From a virus: DNA of 64,000 nucleotides. How positions within the stretch are numbered: position 1 is the stretch's first letter; every line of letters begins with the position of its first letter. The position numbers and the translations under genes are program-made. The notes beneath the pieces were generated by a model, which saw only the letters and a program-made list of their open reading frames with translations, was not told where the DNA came from and searched no databases. The stretch lies in IMG/VR virus record IMGVR_UViG_3300029951_000013, positions 1 through 64,000 of that record. The stretch is one strand, 5' to 3'. Of this stretch, positions 8,108 to 16,068 are shown in pieces.

Positions 8108-8539
8108 ATGACCACGCCGTCCATGACCAAGAACGCCGCTCCGCAACAGCAGGGCAACACCGGCTCCAGCCGTCTCAACGCGCTGATCCAGGCGCTGGAG
8201 ACGGTGCAGATCGAGAACCAGTACGACCTGCACGAGTTCTGCGAGGCGCTGCGGGGCCTGGGCCACAGGCTCGCGGTGGAGACCATGATGGGCTCCCACG
8301 AGCTGGAGGCCGGGCTCAAGGAGCAGGCCAAGGCGGACGCCACTCTCGGTATCCCGGGCTTCGACTCGCGCCGGGCCATCCGGGGCACGATCCGCCAGTT
8401 CAAGTCCTGTGCGGACCACTTCGCCTCGGCGGCCGGGTGCGCCGCCGCCGGCTGGACCTCCTTCGAGAAGAACTTCGACCAGGCCCTGTCCCGCAAGCCG
8501 AAGGCCGCCAAGCGCGGCGGCTTCAAGATCGAGGGGTGA
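8108..8539 (+). CDS. hypothetical protein of the transfer block
   Basis: 143 residues, mostly helical with a basic tail RKPKAAKRGGFKIEG. Not recognised. It lies between the Spd-like and translocase genes, 9 bases from the latter, so co-expression and an accessory role in DNA transfer are likely. The upstream leader GACCATCTGACCAGAGAG is a diverged form of the start-associated motif. Confidence 0.5.
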   Translation: MTTPSMTKNAAPQQQGNTGSSRLNALIQALETVQIENQYDLHEFCEALRGLGHRLAVETMMGSHELEAGLKEQAKADATLGIPGFDSRRAIRGTIRQFKSCADHFASAAGCAAAGWTSFEKNFDQALSRKPKAAKRGGFKIEG

Positions 8540-8548
8540 GGTGCGGAC

Positions 8549-10576
8549 ATGACTGCCAAGATCGTCAATCACGTCGAGGAGAAGGTCCGAGAGAACAGCG
8601 CGCCGTGGCTGACCTGCGCGGCAGCCATGCCCGTCGCCTTCGTCACGCACGCCGCCTGGGGTGGGGACCCGGCCATGCAGGACGTCATCGCCGCCAGCGT
8701 GCCGGTCATGGCGGGGTGGACCTACCACACCTGGAGCCGCCGCCACGAGCACACCCGGGCACTGGCCACGATCATCGCGGCCTCCGTCACCGGTTGGACG
8801 GCGCTGGCCACCTCCATCTCCCCGTGGACCCCCGGCATGGTGGATTCCTGGTTCATCGGGGGCACCCTGCTCAGCATCATGTGGAACACCCGGCACCTGG
8901 CCCACAAGCCCGCTGCCGAGAGCGACAGGACTTCGGCGCGCGAGGATGGCCTGACCGAGGCCGTAGGCGGCTCGTTGAAGGGCAGCAAGGTCCGCAACAT
9001 CAAGACCAAGCTGGGTCGCGTCGAAGCGGACATCCAGCTCAGCCCAGGTGAGACGGTCGACGGCGTCCAGATGGACAAGGGCCGGATCGCCTCCGTCGCC
9101 AAGGTGGGGACTGAGGAGGTCTCCGTCATCGGCGAGAGGGGCCGGGCCGACCGCCTCAAACTGGTCTTCCAGGCCAACAGCACTCTGGAGCGAGTGGTGC
9201 GCTGGAAAGGCCCGTCCGCTCCGGGGAAGTCCATCGCGGACGCCCCGCTACGGATCGGCGAGCGGGCCGACGGCAGTCCGCTGGAGCTGTGGATCGTCGG
9301 CAAGGACGACGACGAGGACCCCCGATCCCTCCCGCACACCCTGGTCACAGGCATGACAGGCTCCGGCAAGACTGAGACCGTCAAGACAGCGATCATCGAC
9401 ATGCGGTCCCGCACCGACGTGGTCCCGGTGGTCGGAGACCCGGCCAAGTTCGCCCAGTCCTTCGGCGAGATCGCCGACATGCTGGGTATCGCGGCCGTCA
9501 ACAAGCAGCAGTGCGCCCAGCTGATCCGGAACCTGCCCGGAACCATCGCCTACCGCGCCGAACTGCTGGGCAACCTGGTCCGCTCGGACGGCGGGATCGG
9601 CTATCCCCAGTGGGAGCCGGAGTGCTGGACCGAACACGGCATCCCGCTGGTGTTCATCGACATCGAGGAAGCCACCGACATGGTGGGCGAGGACATGGAC
9701 GAGCCGCTGCGGAAGGCGCGTTCGGTCGGACTCCCCCTATCGGTGTCCTTGCAGGTCGCGGTGTACCGCAACCTGGCCCGGGAGACCCGCGGCCAGTTCG
9801 CCAATGCCCTCGCGCACGGCTGCAAGGAAGACCTGGACGCCAAGTTCGCCCTGTCCTCGGCCACGCGTGAGGCGGGGGCCGACCCGACCAAGTGGGGCGC
9901 CGACAGCCCGGGCTCGCTGTACGCCGAGCTGATCGGCACGCCGGTCGAGAAGTGGCCGGTGGAGGCCCGGAACTACCGCTTGACCAGGGAGGAGAAGCAG
10001 GCGGAGAAGGAAGCCAGCCGGGCGACCTGGGCCACCCTCGACCCGGGAACCGCCATGGTCCTGGGTCGGGGCATCCCAATGCCGGACGCGAAGATCACCA
10101 CCATGCTGCCGCCGGTTCCGACCGACGTACCGGCCACGGCTTACCCGGCTGGAATGGCGATGCTGCACAGCCTGGCAGGGGGCACGGCTGAGGAGCCGGA
10201 AGAGCCCGCCACCGACCTGACCAGGGTCGACACCGAAGAAGGAGACATGGACATCACCCGGAAGCTGGCCCGGCCCACCGGGGAGCCGGTCGCCCTGTGC
10301 GGCCCCTCCGAGAAGGTGCGCATGACCACCGATGCCGCCCGCGCCCTGGTCGAGCAGCGGATCGACGTGCTGGAGGCCAGCAACCGGATGGAGGTCGGCT
10401 ACGACGACCTGGCCGACCTGGCCAGTCTGACCGGGCGCCGCCCTAACTGGGTCTACGACGAACTCCACCGGCTGGTCGAGTCGGGCCGCCTCAAGGAGGG
10501 CGCGAGCGCCAAGCCGCCGTACCTGATCTGCGGCAGCGGCAAGGTGCTCCAGTTCCAGGGCCACGGGTCACGGTGA
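8549..10576 (+). CDS. TraB/FtsK-SpoIIIE-type DNA translocase
   Basis: 675 residues. Up to four hydrophobic helices lie in residues 15-115, then the motor domain with Walker A GMTGSGKTE (about 267-275) and Walker B VFIDIEEATDM (about 367-377). A C-terminal winged-helix-like segment follows (about 610-665, DLADLASLTGRRPNWVYDEL). This is the architecture of the Streptomyces conjugation protein TraB (membrane anchor, hexameric dsDNA pump, DNA-recognising winged helix) and of AICE Tra proteins. Together with the Spd-like gene and the adjacent array it suggests double-stranded DNA transfer or segregation. Phage packaging is handled by the separate terminase at 59-62 kb. Confidence 0.75.
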   Translation: MTAKIVNHVEEKVRENSAPWLTCAAAMPVAFVTHAAWGGDPAMQDVIAASVPVMAGWTYHTWSRRHEHTRALATIIAASVTGWTALATSISPWTPGMVDSWFIGGTLLSIMWNTRHLAHKPAAESDRTSAREDGLTEAVGGSLKGSKVRNIKTKLGRVEADIQLSPGETVDGVQMDKGRIASVAKVGTEEVSVIGERGRADRLKLVFQANSTLERVVRWKGPSAPGKSIADAPLRIGERADGSPLELWIVGKDDDEDPRSLPHTLVTGMTGSGKTETVKTAIIDMRSRTDVVPVVGDPAKFAQSFGEIADMLGIAAVNKQQCAQLIRNLPGTIAYRAELLGNLVRSDGGIGYPQWEPECWTEHGIPLVFIDIEEATDMVGEDMDEPLRKARSVGLPLSVSLQVAVYRNLARETRGQFANALAHGCKEDLDAKFALSSATREAGADPTKWGADSPGSLYAELIGTPVEKWPVEARNYRLTREEKQAEKEASRATWATLDPGTAMVLGRGIPMPDAKITTMLPPVPTDVPATAYPAGMAMLHSLAGGTAEEPEEPATDLTRVDTEEGDMDITRKLARPTGEPVALCGPSEKVRMTTDAARALVEQRIDVLEASNRMEVGYDDLADLASLTGRRPNWVYDELHRLVESGRLKEGASAKPPYLICGSGKVLQFQGHGSR

Positions 10577-10583
10577 GTTGACG

Positions 10584-10619
10584 CCCTCTCGTACACGGCT
10601 CCGGTCGTGTTCGGGAGAG
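10584..10619 (+). terminator. possible weak terminator hairpin
   Basis: CTCTCG and ACACG pair with CGTGT and CGGGAG around GCTCCGGT just after the translocase stop. The stem is interrupted and has no T-run. The 238-base gap to 10815 otherwise shows only a CCGAAACGGA motif, also present at 7171 and 7222. Confidence 0.3.
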
Positions 10620-10814
10620 TGGCAATCCGCCACATATCCGGACATTACGGCACCGGAAACTGAACCAGTCTCGTTCAGGGACAAATGATCACAGACCAGG
10701 ATCTTACGGCGTGTCCGTTCGGTACGTCCGGAGCGCCGGAAACCGCCTCTGACCTTAGACAGTCATGTGTTTCCGTTCGATGCCGTGCGCCGAAACGGAG
10801 AGGACCGAACTTCC

Positions 10815-11027
10815 ATGATCCGCTTTCTTGCCGCAGCCGTCCACGGAGCCGCCGCTCTGGCGCTCCTGCTGATAGCCGCCGCAGCGCTGACCGCCATGAG
10901 CGCGGGCTGGGGCTTCCTCGCCCTGGCGCTGTGCGTCGTCTTCGCCGACCAGCTCCTGCTCTGGCCGCTGTGGGCCGCCACCGGCCGCGACCCGGGCTGG
11001 CACCCGGTACGCGGCTGGATCCGGTGA
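10815..11027 (+). CDS. small membrane protein
   Basis: 70 residues with two strongly hydrophobic helices (about 3-25 and 31-52) and a short polar tail. Unrecognised. Its stop overlaps the next GTG. Small hydrophobic proteins beside a Tra-type translocase resemble the Spd plasmid-spread proteins, which is an inference from context only. Confidence 0.5.
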   Translation: MIRFLAAAVHGAAALALLLIAAAALTAMSAGWGFLALALCVVFADQLLLWPLWAATGRDPGWHPVRGWIR

Positions 11028-11143
11028 CGCGCTGGCGGCCCGACTCCCACAAGGGCGGCCGTCGGGCCTCCAAGGCGGGGATCTTCCTCGGCCGCACGAT
11101 CCTCGTCCTGTGCTTCGTCCTGCTCCCCTTCGTCCACCACTGA
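11024..11143 (+). CDS. 39-residue membrane peptide
   Basis: GTG start inside the previous stop (GTGA). A basic N-terminus (RWRPDSHKGGRRASK) is followed by one hydrophobic helix ILVLCFVLLPF. The coupling and the clean signal-anchor pattern argue for a real gene. Function unknown; possibly part of the Spd-like set. Confidence 0.45.
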   Translation: MTRWRPDSHKGGRRASKAGIFLGRTILVLCFVLLPFVHH

Positions 11144-11155
11144 AAGGAACGACCC

Positions 11156-11662
11156 GTGACCACTGACCAGAACGCCGACCGCCTCCCGGTACGCACTGCC
11201 GACCCCGGCCCGCTGGCGCAGTTCGACCGGCGCGGCTTCCCGCTCCTGCCGCTGCCGGAGCCCGACGGGGTTATGAACGGCACCGGCCCGGAGCAGCACG
11301 TCCACATCCACCACCACTACGCCTCCGAGGCTCTGACACAGCAGCCGGTCCGATCGGACGACCAAGCGGGCTGGCTGCTGCTCAACCGGATGGCGCCGTA
11401 CTTCATCGCCGCCGCCCTGGTGGTCTTCCTCGTCGGCGGCGTCATCGCGGTTCTGGCCTACGTCTTCACCTTCGTCATGGCCGTGCTGGTCGTCCTGATT
11501 CACAGCCTGGTCGCTGTCACGGTCACCGCGGTCGTCGCCCTGGGCGGGGTCGCGCTGCTGGCCGGGGTCCTGCGGCCCCTGTTCACCGGCCCGAGCATTA
11601 CCGTGCAGGGGAGCAGGAACCGGGTCGACTCGGCCCCCCTGTCCCGGAACGGAGCGAAGTGA
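11156..11662 (+). CDS. two-helix membrane protein with a His cluster
   Basis: 168 residues from GTG with GAAAGGAACG upstream. A soluble N-terminus holds HVHIHHHY (about 40-47), then two long hydrophobic segments (about 83-110 and 112-140). His-rich membrane proteins of this kind occur in Streptomyces plasmids and ICEs. It closes the transfer-like block and overlaps the next gene by GTGA. Metal binding is possible but untested. Confidence 0.55.
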   Translation: MTTDQNADRLPVRTADPGPLAQFDRRGFPLLPLPEPDGVMNGTGPEQHVHIHHHYASEALTQQPVRSDDQAGWLLLNRMAPYFIAAALVVFLVGGVIAVLAYVFTFVMAVLVVLIHSLVAVTVTAVVALGGVALLAGVLRPLFTGPSITVQGSRNRVDSAPLSRNGAK

Positions 11663-12369
11663 CCGGAAGAATGATCGTGGTCGTCCCCACCCGGGGGCGG
11701 CCGGACAACGCGGCCCGCCAGCAGGAAGCCCTCCGGCTGGCGGGCACGTCCGTAGCGGACACCGTCTATGTCGTGGACCACGACGACCCGGCGGTCCTGG
11801 ACTACTGCCGTCTGGGACTGCCCAAGATCGACATTCTGGACAGCGGTCCGGGCGGGACAGGCATGGTCGCGGCCCTGAACGCCACGGCGGTGCGGTACGC
11901 CGACGCCTACGAAGCCGTCGGGTTCATGGGCGACGACCACCTCCCGCGCACCGCCGGCTGGGACGTGCGGATCCTGGAGGCGTTCGCGGCCGAGGTCCCC
12001 GGAGAGTGGAGTCCGGGGGTGGCCTACGGCAACGACCTGCTCCAGGGCGCGAACCTGCCGACGGCCGCATTCCTCCCGTCCATGGTGGTCAGCGCCCTCG
12101 GCTACATGGCGCCGCCTGTGCTGAAGCACCTCTATGTCGATAATTTCTGGATGGAGTTGGGCCGACGGCTCAGCGGCCTGACCTACCTGGACGACGTCGT
12201 GATCGAGCACATGCACCCGATCGCCAACAAGGGCGCCTGGGACGCGGGGTATACCCGGGTCAACGCCTCGGCCGTCGACACCGCCGACCGGCTGGCTTGG
12301 GAGCAGTTCCGCGACAACGGCGGGATGGACGCGGCCGTGGCCCGGATCCGGGGGGTGTACGGACTGTGA
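11659..12369 (+). CDS. glycosyltransferase-like protein (GT-A fold)
   Basis: 236 residues. The N-terminal strand MIVVVPTRGRPDN, an aspartate pair in VVDHDD and the metal site FMGDDHL near residue 91 fit a diverged GT-A enzyme. First gene of a three-enzyme sugar cassette with GTGA overlaps. Substrate unknown. Confidence 0.6.
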   Translation: MTGRMIVVVPTRGRPDNAARQQEALRLAGTSVADTVYVVDHDDPAVLDYCRLGLPKIDILDSGPGGTGMVAALNATAVRYADAYEAVGFMGDDHLPRTAGWDVRILEAFAAEVPGEWSPGVAYGNDLLQGANLPTAAFLPSMVVSALGYMAPPVLKHLYVDNFWMELGRRLSGLTYLDDVVIEHMHPIANKGAWDAGYTRVNASAVDTADRLAWEQFRDNGGMDAAVARIRGVYGL

Positions 12370-12962
12370 GCAGCGCGACTGTCTCCGTAGTGATCCCGAC
12401 CATCGCACCGCGCCGGGCCCTGCTGGACCGGGCGGTCGAGAGCGCGCAGCTCCAGACGCTCGGACGCGATGCCGTGGACATCATCGTGGTCGAGGACAAG
12501 CAGCACCTGGGTGCTGCGGCTACGCGGAACCGGGGGCTCAGCTTCGCTGAGACGCCGTGGACCGCCTTCCTGGACGACGACGACACCCTAGAGCCCGAGC
12601 ACCTGGAGAAGCTGCTGGCCTATGCGCAGCGCCTCGACGCCGACCTGGTGTACCCCTGGTTCCACCTGCCGAACGGCACGGACCCGTTCCCGGACCGGTT
12701 CGGGGTGCCGTTCGACGCCGCCGAGCTGGCCCGGCGGAACTACATCCCGGTCACCGTGCTGGCCAGGACCGTGGCGATCCAGGCTGTGGGCGGCTTCCGA
12801 GCGCTCAATACGTCTACGGAGCCCGGGGCCTCCCCCTGTGAGGATTGGGGCTGTTGGCAAGCCATGCTTGCGGCCGAGGCGCGGTTCGTCCACCTGCCGG
12901 AGCGCACCTGGACCTGGAACTGGCACGGCAGGAACACCAGTGGAAGGGGTGATCGGTGGTGA
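12366..12962 (+). CDS. GT2-family glycosyltransferase
   Basis: 198 residues from GTG 12366 overlapping the previous stop. VSVVIPTIAPRRALLDRAV is the family 2 nucleotide-binding strand and FLDDDDTL near 62 is the DxD motif. CEDWGCW near 157 and the TWTWNW end match the paralogue at 5127. Likely acts with the neighbouring glycosyltransferase and epimerase on one glycan. Confidence 0.7.
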   Translation: MSSATVSVVIPTIAPRRALLDRAVESAQLQTLGRDAVDIIVVEDKQHLGAAATRNRGLSFAETPWTAFLDDDDTLEPEHLEKLLAYAQRLDADLVYPWFHLPNGTDPFPDRFGVPFDAAELARRNYIPVTVLARTVAIQAVGGFRALNTSTEPGASPCEDWGCWQAMLAAEARFVHLPERTWTWNWHGRNTSGRGDRW

Positions 12963-13069
12963 GGACGCTTATCTTCCGCTGGTTCGTCTGCCCGCTGATC
13001 GGCCACGGCCCGGTGATCGACCCGTTCGCCTCGTCCACCTGCCGGGACTGCCTCAGGAGGTTCAGATGA
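12959..13069 (+). CDS. 36-residue Cys-containing peptide
   Basis: GTG start inside the previous stop (GTGA), and its own stop overlaps the epimerase ATG (ATGA). It contains CPLIGH and CRDC, a minimal zinc-knuckle pattern often seen in tiny actinophage proteins. Double overlap makes it a plausible coupled gene. Confidence 0.45.
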   Translation: MRTLIFRWFVCPLIGHGPVIDPFASSTCRDCLRRFR

Positions 13070-13992
13070 AGGCCCTGGTCTTGGGCGACAAGGGGTTCCT
13101 CGGCCGCCACTTCGCCGCCGAGCTGGAGCGGTGCGGCTACGACGTCGTCGGCCTGGACACCAAGCGCAGCCCGGCGCAGGACTGCCGGCCCTGGTTCAAC
13201 TCCAGTGCGGCGGCACGGGCCGGGTACTTCGACCTGGTCGTCCACGCGGCGGCGGTCGTCGGCGGCCGGGCGAAGATCGACGGTACTCCGCTGGCCACGG
13301 CGGTGAACCTGAGCATCGACGCCGAGATGTTCCGATGGGCAAGCCTCGCGCGGCCGGGCCGGGTGGTCTACTTCTCCTCTTCGGCCGCCTACCCGGTCGA
13401 CTATCAGACTGAGCACGGCCACAAGCTGCTGTACGAGCACGCGCTGAACACCAGGGACCATCCGGAGTACACCGTCGGGTACCCGGACCAGGTGTACGGC
13501 TGGACCAAGGTCGTCGGCGAAGTGCTGGCCGGGAAGCTGCGCGAGGCTGGTGTCCCGGTCACCGTGGTCCGGCCGTTCTCCGGCTACGGCACCGACCAGG
13601 ACGACGACTACCCGTTCCCGTCGTTCATCCGACGGGCGCGCGAACGGGGCCGGGCCGACGGCGGAGTGTTCCGGATCTGGGGCGACGGCGGGCAGGTGCG
13701 CGACTTCATCCACGTGGACGACATCGTGGCCCGGACGCTGGCGGTAGCCGAGGACGGCGCGGCGGAGCCGGTCAACCTGTGCACTGGGCGGGCGGTCAGC
13801 TTCAACCAGCTGGCCCTGGTCGTCTGCCAGGAGGCCGGCTGGGACGACCCGGAGTACACACACCTGCTGGACGCGCCGGTCGGAGTCCGGTACCGGGTGG
13901 GCGACCCGTCCCGGATGCGGCGGCTGACGGGCGACTCCCCGTTGATCAGTCTGGAGACTGGCATACGCCGGGCGCTGGACGCCAGCTCCTGA
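13066..13992 (+). CDS. NAD-dependent epimerase/dehydratase (extended SDR)
   Basis: 308 residues. The N-terminal Rossmann motif GDKGFLG, FSSSAAYP for the catalytic Ser region and YGWTK for the catalytic Tyr/Lys pair (about 143-147) are characteristic, followed by VRPFSGYG and RDFIHVDDI. This resembles nucleotide-sugar 4-epimerases and GDP-fucose-type synthases. It probably makes the activated sugar used by the two glycosyltransferases upstream. A terminator follows. Confidence 0.75.
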   Translation: MKALVLGDKGFLGRHFAAELERCGYDVVGLDTKRSPAQDCRPWFNSSAAARAGYFDLVVHAAAVVGGRAKIDGTPLATAVNLSIDAEMFRWASLARPGRVVYFSSSAAYPVDYQTEHGHKLLYEHALNTRDHPEYTVGYPDQVYGWTKVVGEVLAGKLREAGVPVTVVRPFSGYGTDQDDDYPFPSFIRRARERGRADGGVFRIWGDGGQVRDFIHVDDIVARTLAVAEDGAAEPVNLCTGRAVSFNQLALVVCQEAGWDDPEYTHLLDAPVGVRYRVGDPSRMRRLTGDSPLISLETGIRRALDASS

Positions 13993-14005
13993 ACGCCGCT
14001 CTATC

Positions 14006-14036
14006 GAACCCCCGACCCCTCCTGGGCCGGGGGTTC
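14006..14036 (+). terminator. intrinsic terminator-like hairpin
   Basis: GAACCCCCG pairs with CGGGGGTTC, with inner CCC/GGG pairing. It ends the sugar cassette just before the duplicated promoter region. Confidence 0.6.
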
Positions 14037-14144
14037 GCGCATGCCTTGACACCGCATCGAATTCCGAGCAGGCCCGGCGGAGAATCGTCCCGATAGAGTC
14101 TCTTCGCCCGGAAGCCTAAAGAATCTTGATATATCCCTATCGTT

Positions 14145-14217
14145 GCAGCTCAGAGCGTTGCAGTTGGGTTGACGGCTTCATTGGGTCATGAGATAGTTAA
14201 ATCAAGCAAGAGAGAAC
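14145..14217 (+). repeat. 73-bp duplicated promoter segment, copy 1
   Basis: Identical to 17299-17371 except for one base. It contains a promoter (TTGACG 14169-14174, 17-base spacer, GATAGT 14192-14197). CGTTGCAG occurs twice at its 5' edge. Confidence 0.8.
14169..14197 (+). promoter_or_regulatory. sigma-70-type promoter
   Basis: TTGACG, 17 bases, GATAGT. Conserved in the second copy at 17323-17351, each after a terminator and before a run of small genes. Confidence 0.65.
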
Positions 14218-14223
14218 AAAACG

Positions 14224-14240
14224 AACACCGACCAAAGGAG
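14224..14240 (+). promoter_or_regulatory. start-associated leader motif
   Basis: AACACCGACCAAAGGAG, 6 bases before ATG 14247. It decides this start over in-frame upstream codons. Confidence 0.55.
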
Positions 14241-14246
14241 AGCCCG

Positions 14247-14768
14247 ATGAGCACTTACGAGATCACTGTCAACTACACGTTCGACAGCGCTTCCAAGACC
14301 GTCGTGTACGCGACCAACGCCGAGAGCATCAACGAGGCCGAGCAGAAGATCTCCGCAGACTTCACCCGCACGCACATCGCCGGAATCGAGTTCACGACCT
14401 CCTCCCGCTTCATGCCCGAGTTCGCCGCAGTCCCCAGTACTGCCCGTCAGATCGAGTCCGGGATGCGCATCGACCTGACCGGGACCGACTCCGCCTCCCC
14501 CGCGCGTGACTCCGGGATCGACCGTCGCATCGTCCGCAGTGTGCGACAGGGACGCAAGTACACCTATCTGACTCTCGCGAACTACTCGATCGTGCGTCTG
14601 CTGCTCGACGCCCCCGTGAACACTCTGATCGAGACCCAGTTCTGCTCCGAGTGCACCGCAGAGCTTCCCGTCACCGAGATGACCCACGACGACGAGAACG
14701 ACCTGTACTTCTGCGCCGCTCCCGACAACGACCGCCCGTTCTGCGCTGACCTTCCTGCGAGCGTCTGA
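14247..14768 (+). CDS. hypothetical protein with C-terminal Cys cluster
   Basis: 173 residues. The middle (GMRIDLTG ... TYLTLANYSIVRL) is shared with the 69-residue protein at 15349, so the two are related. The C-terminus has CSEC and two further Cys, a possible zinc site. First gene after promoter copy 1. Function unknown. Confidence 0.6.
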   Translation: MSTYEITVNYTFDSASKTVVYATNAESINEAEQKISADFTRTHIAGIEFTTSSRFMPEFAAVPSTARQIESGMRIDLTGTDSASPARDSGIDRRIVRSVRQGRKYTYLTLANYSIVRLLLDAPVNTLIETQFCSECTAELPVTEMTHDDENDLYFCAAPDNDRPFCADLPASV

Positions 14769-14779
14769 CCCGCACACAG

Positions 14780-14824
14780 CCCCGCGTCGTGAACCCGACG
14801 TAGCCGCGAAAGCAGCGCGAGGCA
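14780..14824 (+). ncRNA. folded leader element, type 2
   Basis: CCCCGCG (14780) pairs 6/7 with CGCGAGG (14816-14822) and encloses small hairpins. Similar in sequence to 16411-16455. It begins the 400-base non-coding stretch 14769-15170, which otherwise holds GC-rich inverted repeats, an unconvincing frame at 14945 and the element at 15090. Confidence 0.35.
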
Positions 14825-15089
14825 CTTGATCAACAGCCAGAAAGAAAGTCGCCGGCGACAGAGAGCCGGACATCGCAGAGATAAGGCCCCCGAAAAGGCT
14901 AAGGCTGCGAGGGACGGGAGAGCCGGCGAACCCGGTAGGCGTCCATGAAGAACAGCGCGACCGGCCGACGACGTAGCGAGCGTCCGCCGAGGGAGACCAG
15001 CAACCTCCTGAACCACCGTTGCACGACCTGCGACAGACTCCCGCCCGAGGCGTATCGAGCCCGGCGGTTCCGAGTGTCGCCCGCACCAA

Positions 15090-15137
15090 GCCCCTGGACA
15101 CGCCGCGAGGGTGCCCGATCGAATCGAGCCCGGGGCA
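15090..15137 (+). ncRNA. degenerate tRNA-like minihelix in a leader
   Basis: GCCCCTG (15090-15096) pairs 6/7 with CCGGGGC (15130-15136), directly abutting a T-arm-like hairpin (GCCCG, loop ATCGAAT, CGAGC; 4/5 pairs). It lies 10 bases before a start-associated motif and is followed by ACGCA like the related elements. Confidence 0.3.
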
Positions 15138-15146
15138 CGCACCGAC

Positions 15147-15164
15147 CGACCACTGACCAAGGAG
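15147..15164 (+). promoter_or_regulatory. start-associated leader motif
   Basis: CGACCACTGACCAAGGAG, 6 bases before ATG 15171. Confidence 0.6.
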
Positions 15165-15170
15165 CAGACC

Positions 15171-15344
15171 ATGAAGGCACGCAAGGGGTGGAAGGCGATC
15201 GACAGCACCGGGACCAGCGGGTTCGGCGACTGCCCGAAGTGGGCTGAGGTGTGCCGCAGGGGCGGCATGACCGTGGTCCCGGTCCGGATCTACGGCAAGG
15301 GCGCGTGGCCCTGCGGATCCTGCCTCTACGGCCTCGTCCACTGA
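15171..15344 (+). CDS. small Cys-containing hypothetical protein
   Basis: 57 residues with three Cys (FGDCPKWAEVC ... PCGSC makes a possible zinc knuckle). Preceded by a full leader motif, which makes it credible despite its size. Unrecognised. Confidence 0.55.
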   Translation: MKARKGWKAIDSTGTSGFGDCPKWAEVCRRGGMTVVPVRIYGKGAWPCGSCLYGLVH

Positions 15345-15348
15345 ACCG

Positions 15349-15558
15349 GTGAGCTACCCCGGCATGTTCGACGCCTCGTCCCGGACCGTGCGCGAGGTCC
15401 GGCCCGGGATGCACGTCGACCTTCCCCGCCTCGGCCGCGTCCGCATCGCTGACGTGGACCACCGGCGCAGCCGCAGTGCCTCCTACCTCACGCTGGCGAA
15501 CGGCGAGACTGTCCGTCTCGCGTCCAGCCGCCGCGTTACCGTTCTGTCCGACCACTGA
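15349..15558 (+). CDS. small protein paralogous to the middle of the 14247 protein
   Basis: 69 residues from GTG. VRPGMHVDLPRLGRVRI ... SYLTLANGETVRL lines up with residues of the 14247 product, suggesting a shared small beta-barrel module. Four-base gap from the previous gene, so co-translated. Function unknown. Confidence 0.55.
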   Translation: MSYPGMFDASSRTVREVRPGMHVDLPRLGRVRIADVDHRRSRSASYLTLANGETVRLASSRRVTVLSDH

Positions 15559-15580
15559 CCCGCCCCGCCTTTGCACGTCC

Positions 15581-15592
15581 TCGACCAAGGAG
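15581..15592 (+). promoter_or_regulatory. start-associated leader motif (short form)
   Basis: TCGACCAAGGAG, 6 bases before ATG 15599. Confidence 0.45.
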
Positions 15593-15598
15593 CAGTCC

Positions 15599-15946
15599 AT
15601 GCGTATCACCCAGAGCCTCGTCCGAGAGATCGCCGACCACGCCGAGAAGTTCACCGGTGGCCGGTTCCGGATGCAGGCCATCGGCGGCGACATCGGGTAC
15701 GGCACCCGCTACATCGACGGTGTCGAACAGCTGGTCTGGCTCGGCAAGCACGGCAGTCGCGAAGCCGCCGCCTACTACATCGGCGCGATGCTCGGCTGGG
15801 CCCGGGAGACCGGGACGATGATTCCCGACGACGTCCGCCGCCTGTGCCAGTCCGTCCAGGATGAGTACCGTCGTACGCCCTCCGCTGAGCGCGAGGAGGA
15901 GCGCGGACGCGAGACCGCCGGGTACAGGGCTCAGTCCCGCCGCTGA
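15599..15946 (+). CDS. hypothetical protein
   Basis: 115 residues, unrecognised. An N-terminal helical segment is followed by GGDIGYGTRYIDG and a charged C-terminus rich in Glu/Arg. Start set by the leader motif. Confidence 0.6.
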   Translation: MRITQSLVREIADHAEKFTGGRFRMQAIGGDIGYGTRYIDGVEQLVWLGKHGSREAAAYYIGAMLGWARETGTMIPDDVRRLCQSVQDEYRRTPSAEREEERGRETAGYRAQSRR

Positions 15947-15989
15947 CCGATCCAGCCGCCGCTCATCGACTGACCCAGGAGAACTGACC

Positions 15990-16037
15990 ATGGCACAGAG
16001 CGCGCTAACCCGTTGTCAGTGCCCTCTGGCACCGTGA
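15990..16037 (+). CDS. possible 15-residue leader peptide
   Basis: ATG 15990 to TGA 16035 with CCCAGGAG 9 bases upstream encodes a 15-residue peptide containing RCQCPLAP. It lies alone in the 122-base gap before the gene at 16069 and could be a regulatory leader peptide or chance. Confidence 0.25.
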   Translation: MAQSALTRCQCPLAP

Positions 16038-16068
16038 GACCGACGACCATCCGACCGAGGAGCACAGA

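Larger units (their letters stand above)
6010..8205. repeat. dense array of GRGACG / CGTCYC hexamers
   Basis: By hand count about 50 copies of GGGACG or GAGACG occur on the two strands in 2.2 kb, where base composition predicts roughly five. Clusters lie at 6222-6315, 6717-6957 and 7563-7931. Many extend to CTGRGACGC. Copies fall in all reading frames, on both strands and in the gap 6224-6372, so codon bias does not explain them. They lie just upstream of and within the genes preceding the FtsK/TraB-like translocase. This may be a protein-binding array such as a transfer or partition locus. Confidence 0.65.

Noticed and set aside
14945-15247. Plus-strand frame with a CTTC motif in the long leader
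   Set aside because: Weak ribosome site, overlaps the well-supported 15171 gene in another frame and translates the leader motif.
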